Assembly (NCBI GenBank): GCA_002083435.1
Contig: LWDJ01000026.1
Location: forward strand, 7,697-71,696
Origin: Proteobacteria bacterium SG_bin6
Lineage (GTDB): Bacteria; Pseudomonadota; Alphaproteobacteria; Sphingomonadales; Sphingomonadaceae
Direction: 5' to 3'
DNA: 64,000 bases
Position 1 is the first letter of the stretch, and every line of letters begins with the position of its first letter. Position numbers and translations under genes: made by a program. The notes below the pieces were generated by a model that saw only the letters and a program-made list of their open reading frames with translations, was not told the DNA's origin and ran no database searches. Shown one piece after another: positions 25,661 through 34,724 of this stretch.

Positions 25661-26560
25661 ATGACAAGAACTATTGGTCGGGCGATTCTGGCAGGTGCCG
25701 CGTTGTTGGCGATCGGTGCCGTCCCTGGGTTCGCCGCGCCGCAGCGCTGGCCTTCGGCGATCACTACCGAGCCGGCGGCTGATCGCGCGCATCCTGCCCG
25801 AATCGAGGTGCTGCGGATCCCCAGCGGTGAGGCGACGATGAACGGCATTGCTTATGTGCCAGCCGGCGCGGGGCCGCATCCGCTGTTCGTTTTGCTCCAT
25901 GGCTTACCGGGGAATGAGCGTAGTTTCGATCTGGCGCAGACTCTGCGCCGCGCCGGCTGGACCGTGGTGATGGTCCATTATCGCGGCGCCTGGGGCAGCC
26001 AAGGGCAGTTTTCTTTCCAGCACTGCCTGGAGGATGCCCGCGCCACGCTCGCCTATGTGCGCGATACCGCCACTGCCGCGAAGCTGGGCGCCGACCCGAA
26101 GCGCGTCGTGCTCGGCGGGCACAGCATGGGCGGCTGGGTGACGGCGATGACGCTTGCCGACGATCCGGGGCTGCTGGGGGGCGTGATCATCTCGGCCGGC
26201 GACTTCGGCGCGATCGGGGCGCGGGCGCGAACGGCACGCGCGCAGGTCGTGGCCTCAATGGACGATAATCGCGCGCCGCTGGCGGGTGTCACCGGGGAGA
26301 CGATGGCCGACGAATTGGCCGCCAACGCCGATCGCTGGACCTTTGCCGGTCTGGCGCCAAAGCTGCGCGACCGGCGCTTGCACGTGATGTGGAGCGACGA
26401 CTTCGTGGCGGAGGACTCGCGCCGCCTGCTGGCGGCGGTGCGCGCGGCGGGCGGCAAGCGGATCACCGAGGATCACGTCGCGACCGATCATGCCTGGTCC
26501 GACAAGCGGCTGACGCTGCAGGCGCTGACCCTCAAATGGCTTGCCACGCTGCCGCAATGA
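25661..26560 (+). CDS. Exported alpha/beta hydrolase
   Basis: This 299-residue protein has a signal peptide (MTRTIGRAILAGAALLAIGAVPGFA) and an alpha/beta hydrolase fold: HPLFVLLHGLPGNERSFD (oxyanion region), VVLGGHSMGGWVTAMT with the nucleophile Ser near residue 155, and ending with a likely acid Asp and the His of VATDHAW. The family includes peptidases and esterases. With the exported amidohydrolase before it, a role in breakdown of peptides or amides in the periplasm is possible but unproven. Confidence 0.85.
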   Translation: MTRTIGRAILAGAALLAIGAVPGFAAPQRWPSAITTEPAADRAHPARIEVLRIPSGEATMNGIAYVPAGAGPHPLFVLLHGLPGNERSFDLAQTLRRAGWTVVMVHYRGAWGSQGQFSFQHCLEDARATLAYVRDTATAAKLGADPKRVVLGGHSMGGWVTAMTLADDPGLLGGVIISAGDFGAIGARARTARAQVVASMDDNRAPLAGVTGETMADELAANADRWTFAGLAPKLRDRRLHVMWSDDFVAEDSRRLLAAVRAAGGKRITEDHVATDHAWSDKRLTLQALTLKWLATLPQ

Positions 26561-26631
26561 CGGCGGTTGAGCAGCGCCCTGCTTTCGCCTAGGAGCGCCG
26601 CTCAACAACTAGCTGGAGCTACCGAACCCCC

Positions 26632-26871
26632 ATGAGCGATGTTGTCGCCGCCGACGAACTGAGGCTGTTGATCGAGCGCGCCGAGCGGCTGGAAGAGGAA
26701 AAGCGCGGTATCGCGGACGACATCAAGGACGTGATGGCCGAGGCCAAGAGCCGTGGCTATGATGTGAAGGCGATCCGCAAGATTATCGCGATCCGCCGCA
26801 AGAAGCGCGAGGAGTATCAGGAAGAGGAAGCGATTCTCGATACCTATCTCGCCGCACTCGGCATGAGGTAG
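26632..26871 (+). CDS. gapR: Nucleoid-associated protein GapR (DUF2312)
   Basis: This 79-residue all-helical protein matches UPF0335/DUF2312: LRLLIERAERLEEEKRGIADD, IKDVMAEAKSRGYDVKAIRKII and RRKKREEYQEEEAILDTYLAALGM. In Caulobacter GapR binds overtwisted DNA ahead of polymerases, helps gyrase and topoisomerase IV, and is essential or nearly so. Its presence marks the genome as alphaproteobacterial. It is followed by a 213-base gap that contains one hairpin. Confidence 0.92.
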   Translation: MSDVVAADELRLLIERAERLEEEKRGIADDIKDVMAEAKSRGYDVKAIRKIIAIRRKKREEYQEEEAILDTYLAALGMR

Positions 26872-26942
26872 GCTGGCCGCTTTCGGCCATAACGCCTGCC
26901 CCACAAACGTCAGCCCCGCCGCAGAGAGGATGGCGATGTGAC

Positions 26943-26971
26943 GGAGAGGCGGGCGTTGCCCGCCAATCTCC
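26943..26971. other. Hairpin between gapR and the YebC-family gene
   Basis: GGAGA-GGCGGGC (26943-26954), loop GTT, GCCCGCC (26958-26964), two unpaired A and TCTCC (26967-26971) form a 12-bp stem. There is no T-run after it on either strand, so it is not a textbook terminator. The rest of the 26872-27084 gap shows nothing I can name. Confidence 0.45.
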
Positions 26972-27084
26972 TCTCTCATGCGCCGTCGTGTGGCTGCCAA
27001 CCCTTGCGCCACCCGACTTGCCCCTGAGCGCCTCCTTCCGGTAACGGCGCGAGTCACCTCGCGATATCACCCCCGAAGGATCCC

Positions 27085-27828
27085 ATGGCCGGCCATTCCA
27101 AGTTCAAGAACATCATGCACCGCAAGGGCGCGCAGGATAAGAAGCGCTCGGCGATGTTTTCCAAGCTCAGCCGCGAAATCACGGTCGCGGCCAAGATGGG
27201 CCTGCCCGAGCCCGATATGAACCCGCGCCTGCGCGCGGCGATCAACGCCGCCAAGGCTCAGTCGATGCCCAAGGACAATATCCAGCGCGCGATCGACAAG
27301 GCGAGCAAGGGTGATGGCGAGAATTACGAGGAAGTCCGGTACGAAGGCTTCGGCCCCGGCGGCGTGTCGCTGATCATCGAGGCACTGACCGACAATCGTA
27401 ATCGGACCGCGACCAACGTCCGCACCGCCGTTTCCAAGAATGGCGGTAACCTTGGTGCGAGCGGATCGGTGAGCCACGGCTTCAGCAGGCTTGGGCTGAT
27501 CACCTACCCGGCGAGCGCCGGCGATGCCGAGCGGTTGTTCGAGGCGGCACTCGAGGCCGGTGCCGACGACGTCACCTCAGGGGACGACGGTCACGAGATC
27601 TGGACCTCGATCGAAGCGCTGCACGAAGTCGCGAAGGCGCTCACCCCCGTGCTCGGCGAGCCCGAGGGCGCGAAGCTTGCTTGGCGGCCGGGCACCACCG
27701 TGAGTGTCGACGAGGCTGCGGCCGCGCAATTGTTCAAGCTGATCGACACGCTCGACGATGACGATGATGTCCAGCAGGTTTGGGGCAATTACGAAGTGAG
27801 CGACGAGGTAATGGCGAAGCTTGGCTAG
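27085..27828 (+). CDS. YebC/PmpR-family regulator or translation factor
   Basis: This 247-residue protein begins MAGHSKFKNIMHRKGAQDKKRS, the hallmark of the YebC family, then has MPKDNIQRAIDKASKG, YEGFGPGGVSLIIEALTDNRNRT read in two parts, and VSKNGGNLGASGSVSHGFSR. The family was described as a transcriptional regulator, and some members (YebC type 1/2) help ribosomes pass poly-proline stretches. In many bacteria the gene sits beside ruvC; here it lies between gapR and an RND efflux operon. Length is normal. Confidence 0.95.
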   Translation: MAGHSKFKNIMHRKGAQDKKRSAMFSKLSREITVAAKMGLPEPDMNPRLRAAINAAKAQSMPKDNIQRAIDKASKGDGENYEEVRYEGFGPGGVSLIIEALTDNRNRTATNVRTAVSKNGGNLGASGSVSHGFSRLGLITYPASAGDAERLFEAALEAGADDVTSGDDGHEIWTSIEALHEVAKALTPVLGEPEGAKLAWRPGTTVSVDEAAAAQLFKLIDTLDDDDDVQQVWGNYEVSDEVMAKLG

Positions 27829-27866
27829 CCTAGGCGCCACCCGAAACGGCCGCGAAACGCAAGCGC

Positions 27867-27904
27867 AACATTTTGAAAGTTTGCGTACTTTACGAAAAAA
27901 TGTT
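27867..27904. promoter_or_regulatory. Nested dyad upstream of the RND efflux operon (candidate operator)
   Basis: Outer arms AACATTTT (27867-27874) and AAAATGTT (27897-27904) are perfect inverted repeats. Inner arms AAAGT (27876-27880) and ACTTT (27887-27891) share nearly the same centre. The segment is AT-rich in a GC-rich genome and lies about 125 bases before the operon's first codon. This is what a repressor site of an efflux operon looks like, but no tetR or marR gene is adjacent. Confidence 0.45.
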
Positions 27905-28007
27905 TGCTTTCGCCTAAGCCCGCCCCTTGCAAATTTTCGCTGGCTTTTTCACTTAACGGCTCGCTGAGCAGCTGCAGCAAAGCGCTTGGCGAACTGCGGG
28001 GGCGCCA

Positions 28008-28023
28008 CCCCCATATGAGGGGG
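28008..28023 (+). promoter_or_regulatory. Hairpin overlapping the ribosome binding site of the efflux operon
   Basis: CCCCC (28008-28012), loop ATATGA, GGGGG (28019-28023). The right arm is also the purine-rich Shine-Dalgarno region (GGGGGAAGCGC then ATG at 28030), so folding would hide it. Confidence 0.4.
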
Positions 28024-28029
28024 AAGCGC

Positions 28030-29220
28030 ATGGGGTACGGCCGGCAACTCCTGATGATGGGCGCGTTGATGCTCGCGGCGTGCGGGCAGCGTGGCGGGCC
28101 GCCGGCGCCCCCGCCGACCGTTGTCACCGTCGCCACGCCGTTGCAGCGCAATGTCGTCGATTGGGACGAGTATATCGGTCGGTTCGAGGCGCCGCAGGAC
28201 GTCGAACTGCGCCCGCGCGTCTCCGGCGCAATCGACCAAGTGCTGTTCAGCGACGGGCAGAATGTTCGCCAGGGCCAGGCGCTGTTCGTGATCGATCCGC
28301 GCCCTTATCGCGCCACCTTGCAGCAGGCGCGCGCCCAGGTGCTCCGCGCCGAGGCGACGCTCGCCAATGCCCGCACCGAACTCGCCCGGGCGCAAACCCT
28401 GCTCGGCGCGCAGGCGATCAGTCGCGAGGAGTTCGAAACGCGCGAGGCCACGGTGCGCACCGCTCAGGCCGATCTGCGCGCAGCGCAGGCGCAAGTGACG
28501 AACGCCGCGCTGAATCTCAGCTTCACCACCGTGCGCGCGCCCGTATCGGGCCGGATTTCGGACCGGCGGGTAAGCCGGGGCAATCTGGTGCAGGATGGGC
28601 AGACGGTGCTCACGCGGATCGTCTCGATCGACCCGATCTGGTTCACCTTCACGGGTGCGGAGAATTTCTACCTGAAATATCTGCGCCAGGACGCAACCGG
28701 GCAGCGCAAGTCGTCGCGCTACGCGCCCAACCCTATCGAGATTCAGCTGGCCGACGAAAGCGGCTATCGCTGGAAAGGGCGGATGGCGTTCGTCGACAAC
28801 GCGATCGACGCGCAATCGGGCACGATCCGTGCCCATGCCGTTGTGCCAAATCCCACCGGCTTCCTGACGCCCGGGCTTTTCGGCCGCGCCCGCCTGCTTG
28901 GTTCCGGCACTTATCACGCCATGCTGGTGCCCGATGAGGCGATCCTGACCGACCAGACGCGCAAGCTCGTCTATGTGCTCACCAAGGACAATAAGGTCGC
29001 GCCGCGTCCGGTCGTCACCGGGCCCCCGGTCGAGGGGCTGCGCGTCGTCAAGGAAGGCTTGGGGCCGAACGAGCTGGTAGTGATCAACGGCATCACCCGG
29101 CTGCAACCGGGAATGCCCGTTGAACCGCGCCGCACCACGCTCAAGCCGCGCGCCGCGGATACTTCGCCGGTGGCGCAGCCGATCGACGCGCCGCCGCCCG
29201 CCGAAGCCAAGGCGGGCTGA
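28030..29220 (+). CDS. RND efflux pump periplasmic adaptor (membrane fusion lipoprotein)
   Basis: This 396-residue adaptor links the inner-membrane pump to the outer-membrane channel. It has a lipoprotein signal (LMLAAC, Cys18), a biotinyl/lipoyl half-motif (VELRPRVSGAIDQVLFSDGQNVRQGQALFVIDP in sequence), a helical hairpin (about residues 90-150), the second half-motif (VRAPVSGRISDRRVSRGNLV) and a C-terminal beta barrel. I start it at ATG 28030 because GGGGGAA lies just upstream; an in-frame ATG at 28015 has no ribosome site. The HAE1-type pump starts five bases after its stop. It is AcrA/MexA-like. Confidence 0.93.
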   Translation: MGYGRQLLMMGALMLAACGQRGGPPAPPPTVVTVATPLQRNVVDWDEYIGRFEAPQDVELRPRVSGAIDQVLFSDGQNVRQGQALFVIDPRPYRATLQQARAQVLRAEATLANARTELARAQTLLGAQAISREEFETREATVRTAQADLRAAQAQVTNAALNLSFTTVRAPVSGRISDRRVSRGNLVQDGQTVLTRIVSIDPIWFTFTGAENFYLKYLRQDATGQRKSSRYAPNPIEIQLADESGYRWKGRMAFVDNAIDAQSGTIRAHAVVPNPTGFLTPGLFGRARLLGSGTYHAMLVPDEAILTDQTRKLVYVLTKDNKVAPRPVVTGPPVEGLRVVKEGLGPNELVVINGITRLQPGMPVEPRRTTLKPRAADTSPVAQPIDAPPPAEAKAG

Positions 29221-29225
29221 AGACC

Positions 29226-32200
29226 ATGCGCTTCCCACATTTCTTCATCGATCGCCCGATCTTCGCCGCGGTCTTGTCGATCCTGATCATCGTGTTCGGC
29301 GCGGTTGCTTATCCGATCCTGCCGGTCGCCCAATATCCGGAAATCGCACCGCCAACGGTGGTGGTAAACGCGACCTACCCGGGCGCGACCGCTGAAACGC
29401 TGGCGGAAACGGTCGCGGCGCCGCTGGAAGAGTCGATCAACGGCGTCGAGAAGATGATCTACATGTCATCCTCGGCCACCGGGGACGGCTCGCTCGCGAT
29501 CACGATTACATTCGCGCAGGGCACCAATGTCGATCAGGCGCAGGTGCTGGTACAGAACCGCGTCTCCGAAGCCGAGCCGCGCCTGCCCGAGGAAGTGCGC
29601 CAGATCGGCGTAACGGTGCGCAAGAATTCGCCCGACATCCTGCTTTGCTCGACGCTCTATTCGCCGGACAAGAGTCTTAGCCAGCAATATATCTCCAACT
29701 ATGTCACCACCCAGTTGCTCGATCGGCTGGCGCGTATCCAGGGCGTGGGCGGCGCGCGCATCTTTGGCGGGCGTGACTATAATATGCGCGTCTGGATCAA
29801 CCCCGATCTCGCCGCCGCGCGCAACCTGACGGTTGACGAAATCGTGTCGGCGGTGCGCGGGCAGAATGCGCAGGTCGCGGTCGGCTCGGTCGGCCAGCCG
29901 CCATTCAATCGCGGCGGCACCGCCTTTCAGCTGGGCGTAACGACCAAGGGGCGGCTGACGACGCCCGAGGAATTCGGCGATATCATCATCAAGGGCGATG
30001 ATCAGGGCCGGCTGACGCGAATTCGCGACGTAGCGCGGGTCGAACTCGGTGCGCAGGATTATTCGATCAACCCCTTCTTCTCCAATCAGGAAACCACCGC
30101 GGTTTGCATCACCCAGCTGCCGGGATCGAATGCGCTGCAGACCGCCGATCTGGTCAAGCAGGAGCTGGCGACCAGCGCCAAGAACTTCCCAGTGGGGCTC
30201 GCCTATCAGATCCCCTATAACCCGACCGAGTTCATTCAGGCATCGATCGAGGCGGTGCAGCACACCCTGTTCGAGGCGCTGTTCCTGGTTGCCTTCGTCG
30301 TGCTGCTGTTCTTGCAGAGTTGGCGCGCGGCGCTGATCCCGATCATCGCGATCCCCGTGTCGCTGATCGGCTCGTTCGCAATGCTCGCGGCGTTTGGCTT
30401 TTCGATCAACAATCTGTCGCTGTTCGGCATGGTGCTGGCGATCGGCATCGTCGTCGATGACGCGATCGTTGTCGTCGAGAATATCGAGCGGTTGATGGAG
30501 GAGAAGGGCCTCAGCCCGCGCGAGGCCGCGCACGAGACGATGGACGAGGTTTCGGGCGCGCTGGTCGCGATCGCGCTGGTGCTGTGCGGGGTGTTCATCC
30601 CGACGAGCTTCATTCCGGGCATTTCGGGGCAATTCTATCAGCAATTCGCGCTGACGATCGTCTCGGCGACGGCGATTTCGGCATTCGTTTCGCTCACGCT
30701 CTCGCCAGCGATCGCCGCGCTGCTGTTGAAGCCCAAGGCGCATGGGGAGCCCGCGCCTGGTCTGCGCGGGCTGCCGGCGCGCTTCGCCCGCGGGTTCAAT
30801 CGCGGCTTTGATCGGCTCGGGGAGCGTTACGGCAAGTTCACCGCTCGCGCGGTGCGCGCATTGGGGTTGATCGTGATCGTTTACGCCGGACTGATCGCGC
30901 TCGCCGGCTGGCGTTTCACGGCGACGCCGACCGGCTTCATCCCGGCGCAGGACCAGGGCTATCTGATCGTCGCAGTGCAGCTGCCGCCAGGCGCGTCGCT
31001 CCAGCGCACGACCGAGGTGCTGCACCGCGCCCAGGAACTGGCGCTGAAGAACCCGAATGTGCGCGGCACCGTGGCGTTCGCCGGGCTCGACGGGGCGACG
31101 CTGACCAACGCACCCAACGCGGCGGCGATGTTCGTGCCACTGAAACCCTTCGAGGATCGCCTTTCGGCCGATGCGGTCGCCAACCAGCTGCGCCAGGCCT
31201 TCGCGCCGATCACCGATGGTGTGATGCTCGTCATCCCGCCGCCGCCGGTGCGCGGCATCGGCACGGGCGGCGGCTGGAAGATGCTGATCGAGGATCGCCA
31301 GAACCAGGGCTATCAGCTGCTCGAACAGGTCGCGTTCGGGATGATGATCAAGGCGAACCAGGCGCCGGGGATCACCGCCGCCTTCACCACCTTCAACGCG
31401 CGCACCCCGCGCCTCAAGGCCGATATCGACCGCGAGCGCGCCGAACAACTGGGCGTGCCGGTCGCTAATGTCTTCGCGACCCTCGGCACCTATCTCGGCT
31501 CGTCCTATATCAACGACTTCAACTTCCTCGGCCGCACCTACCGCGTCACCGCCCAGGCCGACGCGCCCTATCGCGACGAAGTCTCCGATATCGGCCGGCT
31601 GCGGACGCGATCGAGTTCGGGGCAGACGGTGCCGCTCGACGCGGTGATGTCGCTCAAGACCGAGACCGGGCCGTACCGCGTGGTGCGCTACAATCTCTAC
31701 CCCTCGGCCGAGCTGCAGGGCGATACCGTGCCCGGTTATAGCTCGGGCCAGTCGCTCGCGACAATGGCGCGGCTCGCGCGCGAGACGTTGCCGGCGGGGA
31801 TGAGCTATGAATGGACCGAGCTCGCCTATCAGCAGGAGCGCGCGGGCAATACCGGCACGATCGTGTTCGGGCTCGCGGTGCTGTTCGTCTTCCTGCTGCT
31901 CGCTGCCAATTATGAAAGCCTGGTGCTGCCGTTCGCGGTGATCCTGATCGTGCCGATGTGCCTGCTGGCCGCGATCCTGGGTGTGAACCTGATGGGGATG
32001 GACAATAACATCCTCACCCAGATCGGGTTGGTCGTGCTCATCGGTCTCGCCGCGAAGAACGCGATTCTGATCGTCGAGTTCGCCAAGGCCAACGAGGACG
32101 CGGGCATGAAGCTGCGCGAGGCCGCCCAGCACGCCGCCGCGCAACGCTTGCGGCCAATCCTGATGACCTCGATCGCGTTCATCCTGGGTACGCTGCCGCT

Positions 32201-32423
32201 GGTGATCGGCTCGGGCCCGGGCGCCGAGATGCGTCGCGCGCTCGGTGTTGCGGTGTTCTTCGGGATGATCGGGGTGACGACCTTCGGGTTGTTGTTCACG
32301 CCTGCCTTCTATGTCATCAGCCGCAATTTGGGCGACCGGGCGAGCGGTTTCTTCCGCCGCCGCAAACCGGGCGATACGCCGCCGCCCGCATCGCACGAGC
32401 CGCAGCCGGAGCCCGCCGAATGA
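29226..32423 (+). CDS. RND multidrug efflux permease (HAE1/AcrB-like)
   Basis: This 1065-residue proton-driven exporter opens with MRFPHFFIDRPIFAAVLSI, typical of the HAE1 group. Its proton-relay residues are all visible: the paired Asp in IGIVVDDAIVVVENIE (TM4) and the Lys in GLAAKNAILIVEFAKAN (TM10). Two large periplasmic loops (porter and docking domains) follow TM1 and TM7. Length matches AcrB/MexB. The stop overlaps the next gene's ATG. The substrate range (drugs, bile salts, solvents) cannot be read. Confidence 0.96.
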   Translation: MRFPHFFIDRPIFAAVLSILIIVFGAVAYPILPVAQYPEIAPPTVVVNATYPGATAETLAETVAAPLEESINGVEKMIYMSSSATGDGSLAITITFAQGTNVDQAQVLVQNRVSEAEPRLPEEVRQIGVTVRKNSPDILLCSTLYSPDKSLSQQYISNYVTTQLLDRLARIQGVGGARIFGGRDYNMRVWINPDLAAARNLTVDEIVSAVRGQNAQVAVGSVGQPPFNRGGTAFQLGVTTKGRLTTPEEFGDIIIKGDDQGRLTRIRDVARVELGAQDYSINPFFSNQETTAVCITQLPGSNALQTADLVKQELATSAKNFPVGLAYQIPYNPTEFIQASIEAVQHTLFEALFLVAFVVLLFLQSWRAALIPIIAIPVSLIGSFAMLAAFGFSINNLSLFGMVLAIGIVVDDAIVVVENIERLMEEKGLSPREAAHETMDEVSGALVAIALVLCGVFIPTSFIPGISGQFYQQFALTIVSATAISAFVSLTLSPAIAALLLKPKAHGEPAPGLRGLPARFARGFNRGFDRLGERYGKFTARAVRALGLIVIVYAGLIALAGWRFTATPTGFIPAQDQGYLIVAVQLPPGASLQRTTEVLHRAQELALKNPNVRGTVAFAGLDGATLTNAPNAAAMFVPLKPFEDRLSADAVANQLRQAFAPITDGVMLVIPPPPVRGIGTGGGWKMLIEDRQNQGYQLLEQVAFGMMIKANQAPGITAAFTTFNARTPRLKADIDRERAEQLGVPVANVFATLGTYLGSSYINDFNFLGRTYRVTAQADAPYRDEVSDIGRLRTRSSSGQTVPLDAVMSLKTETGPYRVVRYNLYPSAELQGDTVPGYSSGQSLATMARLARETLPAGMSYEWTELAYQQERAGNTGTIVFGLAVLFVFLLLAANYESLVLPFAVILIVPMCLLAAILGVNLMGMDNNILTQIGLVVLIGLAAKNAILIVEFAKANEDAGMKLREAAQHAAAQRLRPILMTSIAFILGTLPLVIGSGPGAEMRRALGVAVFFGMIGVTTFGLLFTPAFYVISRNLGDRASGFFRRRKPGDTPPPASHEPQPEPAE

Positions 32424-33889
32424 GCCGCGCCCTTCGCCTCGCGCCGCTCGCCGCCGCGCTCCTTTCGGGCTGCGTCGTCGGCCCGAATTATGTGAAGCCT
32501 GCCGCGCCGCTGCCAAGTGACGCCAAGCTGCGCGAGGTGGAGCTGACCGCGCAAAGGCGGGTGAGCGCGGAGAAGCTGCCCGAGAAATGGTGGCAGCTCT
32601 ACCGCGATGCGGTGCTCGATCGGCTGGTGACCGACGCGCTCACGCACAATACCGACATCCGCGTCGCCGCCGCGAACCTTCAGCGCGCGCGCGCGGTACT
32701 CGCCGAGCAGCGCGGGGCGCGGCTGCCCACCTTTACCCCGAGCGGACAATACAGCCGGCAGCAGGGCAACAGCGCCAATGCCGCCGCCTTTGGCGGCACC
32801 GGTGGTGCGGCACGTACCTTCCAGTTCGATCTGTTCCAACTGGGGATCGACGCTTCCTACGAGGTCGATCTGTTTGGCGGGGTAACGCGCGCGATCCAGG
32901 CCGGGCGCGGCGATGTCGAGGCGTCGGTGGCGCAGCTCGACGCGGCTCGGGTGGCGGTCGCGGCGGAGACGGCGCGCAGCTATGCCGCCGCATGCGCCAA
33001 TGCCCAGCAATTGGCGGTCGCGCGTGAAACGGTGCGGTTACAACGCGAAACGCTTGGGCTGACCCGCCGCAGCTTCGACGCCGGGCGTGGCACCCAGCGC
33101 GACGTGCAGCAGCAGGAAGTGCTCGTCGCCCAGGTGGAAGCACAGCTGCCGGGGTTGGAGGCGGAGCGCCGCGCCGCGCTCTACGCGCTGGCGACGCTCA
33201 CCGGACGCCCGGCCGAACAAGTGGATGCCGAGGCCGATCGCTGCACGGCGGTGCCCCAGCTCGATCAGCCGCTGCCGGCGGGCGACGGCGCCGCGCTCAT
33301 CGCGCGCCGGCCGGACGTGCGCGCCGCCGAACGCACCCTCGCCGCTGATACCGCGCGGATCGGGGTGGCGGTCGCGGACCTCTATCCCTCGATCAGCCTG
33401 CTGGGCCGCATCGGGCTCAACGCGACGCGCGGCAGCCAATTGTTCAAGGGCACCTCGGTCAATTATTCGATCGGGCCGCTGATCCAGTGGAATTTCCCGA
33501 ACCAGACGGTCGCGCGTGCGCGGGTGCGGCAGGCGCGCGCCCAGGCCGAGGCGTCGCTCGCGCGGTTCGACGCGGCGGTGCTCGCGGCCTTGAACGAGAC
33601 CGAGCAGGCGCTCGCCCGCTACGCCGGCGCGCTCGACCAGCGCGAGGTGCTGGCGCGCGCCGAGACGGCGAGTACCGAGGCGGCGCGGATCAGCCGCCTG
33701 CGCTTCCAGAGCGGCCTCGATAGTTCGCTCCAGCTGATCCAGGCCGAGCGAGACCTGGCGAACGCCCGCACCGCCCGCGCCCAGGCGGAAGCTTCGGTGG
33801 CGGAGGCGCAAGTATCGCTGTTCCGCGCGCTCGGCGGCGGCTGGGAGGGGGCGCCCGAGGTGACGCGGCGGCCGCCGGGGAGTCCGTAA
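32420..33889 (+). CDS. RND efflux outer-membrane factor (NodT/OprM-like lipoprotein)
   Basis: This 489-residue outer-membrane channel has a lipoprotein signal (LLSGC, Cys18) and VVGPNYVKP directly after it, the NodT-family start. The two tandem outer-membrane-efflux repeats follow, with the Ala/Gln-rich alpha-barrel helices and beta segments such as FDLFQLGIDASYEVDLFGG. It completes a tripartite pump with the two genes before it. The ATG overlaps the permease stop (ATGA). The 97-base gap after it carries no clear terminator. Confidence 0.94.
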   Translation: MSRALRLAPLAAALLSGCVVGPNYVKPAAPLPSDAKLREVELTAQRRVSAEKLPEKWWQLYRDAVLDRLVTDALTHNTDIRVAAANLQRARAVLAEQRGARLPTFTPSGQYSRQQGNSANAAAFGGTGGAARTFQFDLFQLGIDASYEVDLFGGVTRAIQAGRGDVEASVAQLDAARVAVAAETARSYAAACANAQQLAVARETVRLQRETLGLTRRSFDAGRGTQRDVQQQEVLVAQVEAQLPGLEAERRAALYALATLTGRPAEQVDAEADRCTAVPQLDQPLPAGDGAALIARRPDVRAAERTLAADTARIGVAVADLYPSISLLGRIGLNATRGSQLFKGTSVNYSIGPLIQWNFPNQTVARARVRQARAQAEASLARFDAAVLAALNETEQALARYAGALDQREVLARAETASTEAARISRLRFQSGLDSSLQLIQAERDLANARTARAQAEASVAEAQVSLFRALGGGWEGAPEVTRRPPGSP

Positions 33890-33986
33890 GCGCAGCCATT
33901 CCTGGCTAGCGGAAGAAGCGGAACCCCGGGTCAAGCCCGAGGTGACGGCTCGTTATATGCTTCACCCGGCTCTGCGGCCAGCGCCC

Positions 33987-34712
33987 CTAAACGATCAGCG
34001 AAATGGCGTTGCCGAAATTGTGCAGCAGAACCGGCAGCACCAGGCTTTGCGTCCGCAGCGCAAGCCACACCGCGAGCAGCGCCGGCAGCCCGGTGACCAG
34101 CACGACCAATGGCTCGAACTGAAAGCCGCTCGCGCCATAGCCAAAGCCATGGGCGAGGCCGAACGCCAGGCACGAGAGCAAGGCGCTCCAGGACCAGTCA
34201 ACCCCGAACAGTCGCAGCCGGCCGGTGAACGCCTGCCCCAGAGCATAGAGCAGCAGGCCGCGATAAAAGGGCTCCTCTTCCAGTCCCGGCAGCGTCAGTT
34301 GAAAGCCAATATCCTCGCCGCTCGCCGGCTCTCCGCCAAAGGCGAGCGCGAGCAGCAGGAAAAAGCCCGCATAGAGCGCGATAACCGGCGCCGCCGCGCG
34401 CAGGCTGCCGGGCGCCTGGCGGAGCGTCAGCCCAATGCGGCGCCAGCCAAAAAGAGGAAGCGCCGCGATCGCGAGCGTCGCCGCCAGGGCGAGCAATTTG
34501 CCCTGCCAATTCTTCTCACCTCCCAACAGATCGGGCAGCAGCCCGTAAAAGCGGGTGAGGCAGGCATCGTTCACCGCGACGAGCACCAGCGCGCCGATGA
34601 GCCAGCTCGCCCGCAAGTGTCGGCGGTCGGCGATGCCAATAACGACACCGATCGCGAGAAGAATTGCGAGGGTGCCCGTAAGCCCGATCAGGCCGCTATA
34701 ATGAATTGCCAT
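33987..34712 (-). CDS. CPBP-family intramembrane metalloprotease
   Basis: This 241-residue protein has about seven membrane segments and the three CPBP (CAAX protease and bacteriocin-processing) motifs: EEEPFYRGLL (about residue 144), AFGLAHGFGY, and VLLHNFGNAIS. Prokaryotic members are implicated in peptide processing or bacteriocin self-immunity, but most, like this one, have no known substrate. It stands alone, convergent with the efflux operon and 12 bases downstream of the osmoprotectant permease gene on the same strand. Confidence 0.85.
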   Translation of the reverse strand: MAIHYSGLIGLTGTLAILLAIGVVIGIADRRHLRASWLIGALVLVAVNDACLTRFYGLLPDLLGGEKNWQGKLLALAATLAIAALPLFGWRRIGLTLRQAPGSLRAAAPVIALYAGFFLLLALAFGGEPASGEDIGFQLTLPGLEEEPFYRGLLLYALGQAFTGRLRLFGVDWSWSALLSCLAFGLAHGFGYGASGFQFEPLVVLVTGLPALLAVWLALRTQSLVLPVLLHNFGNAISLIV

Positions 34713-34724
34713 GCGACAACGTTA

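Noticed and set aside
29466..32516. A 1016-codon open frame on the minus strand opposite the RND permease
   Set aside because: It is an antisense shadow of a real gene with intact proton-relay residues. No ribosome site or domain supports it.
33890..33986. GC-rich stem after the efflux operon as a terminator
   Set aside because: CGGG/CCCG is a four-pair stem with no T-run, too weak to call.
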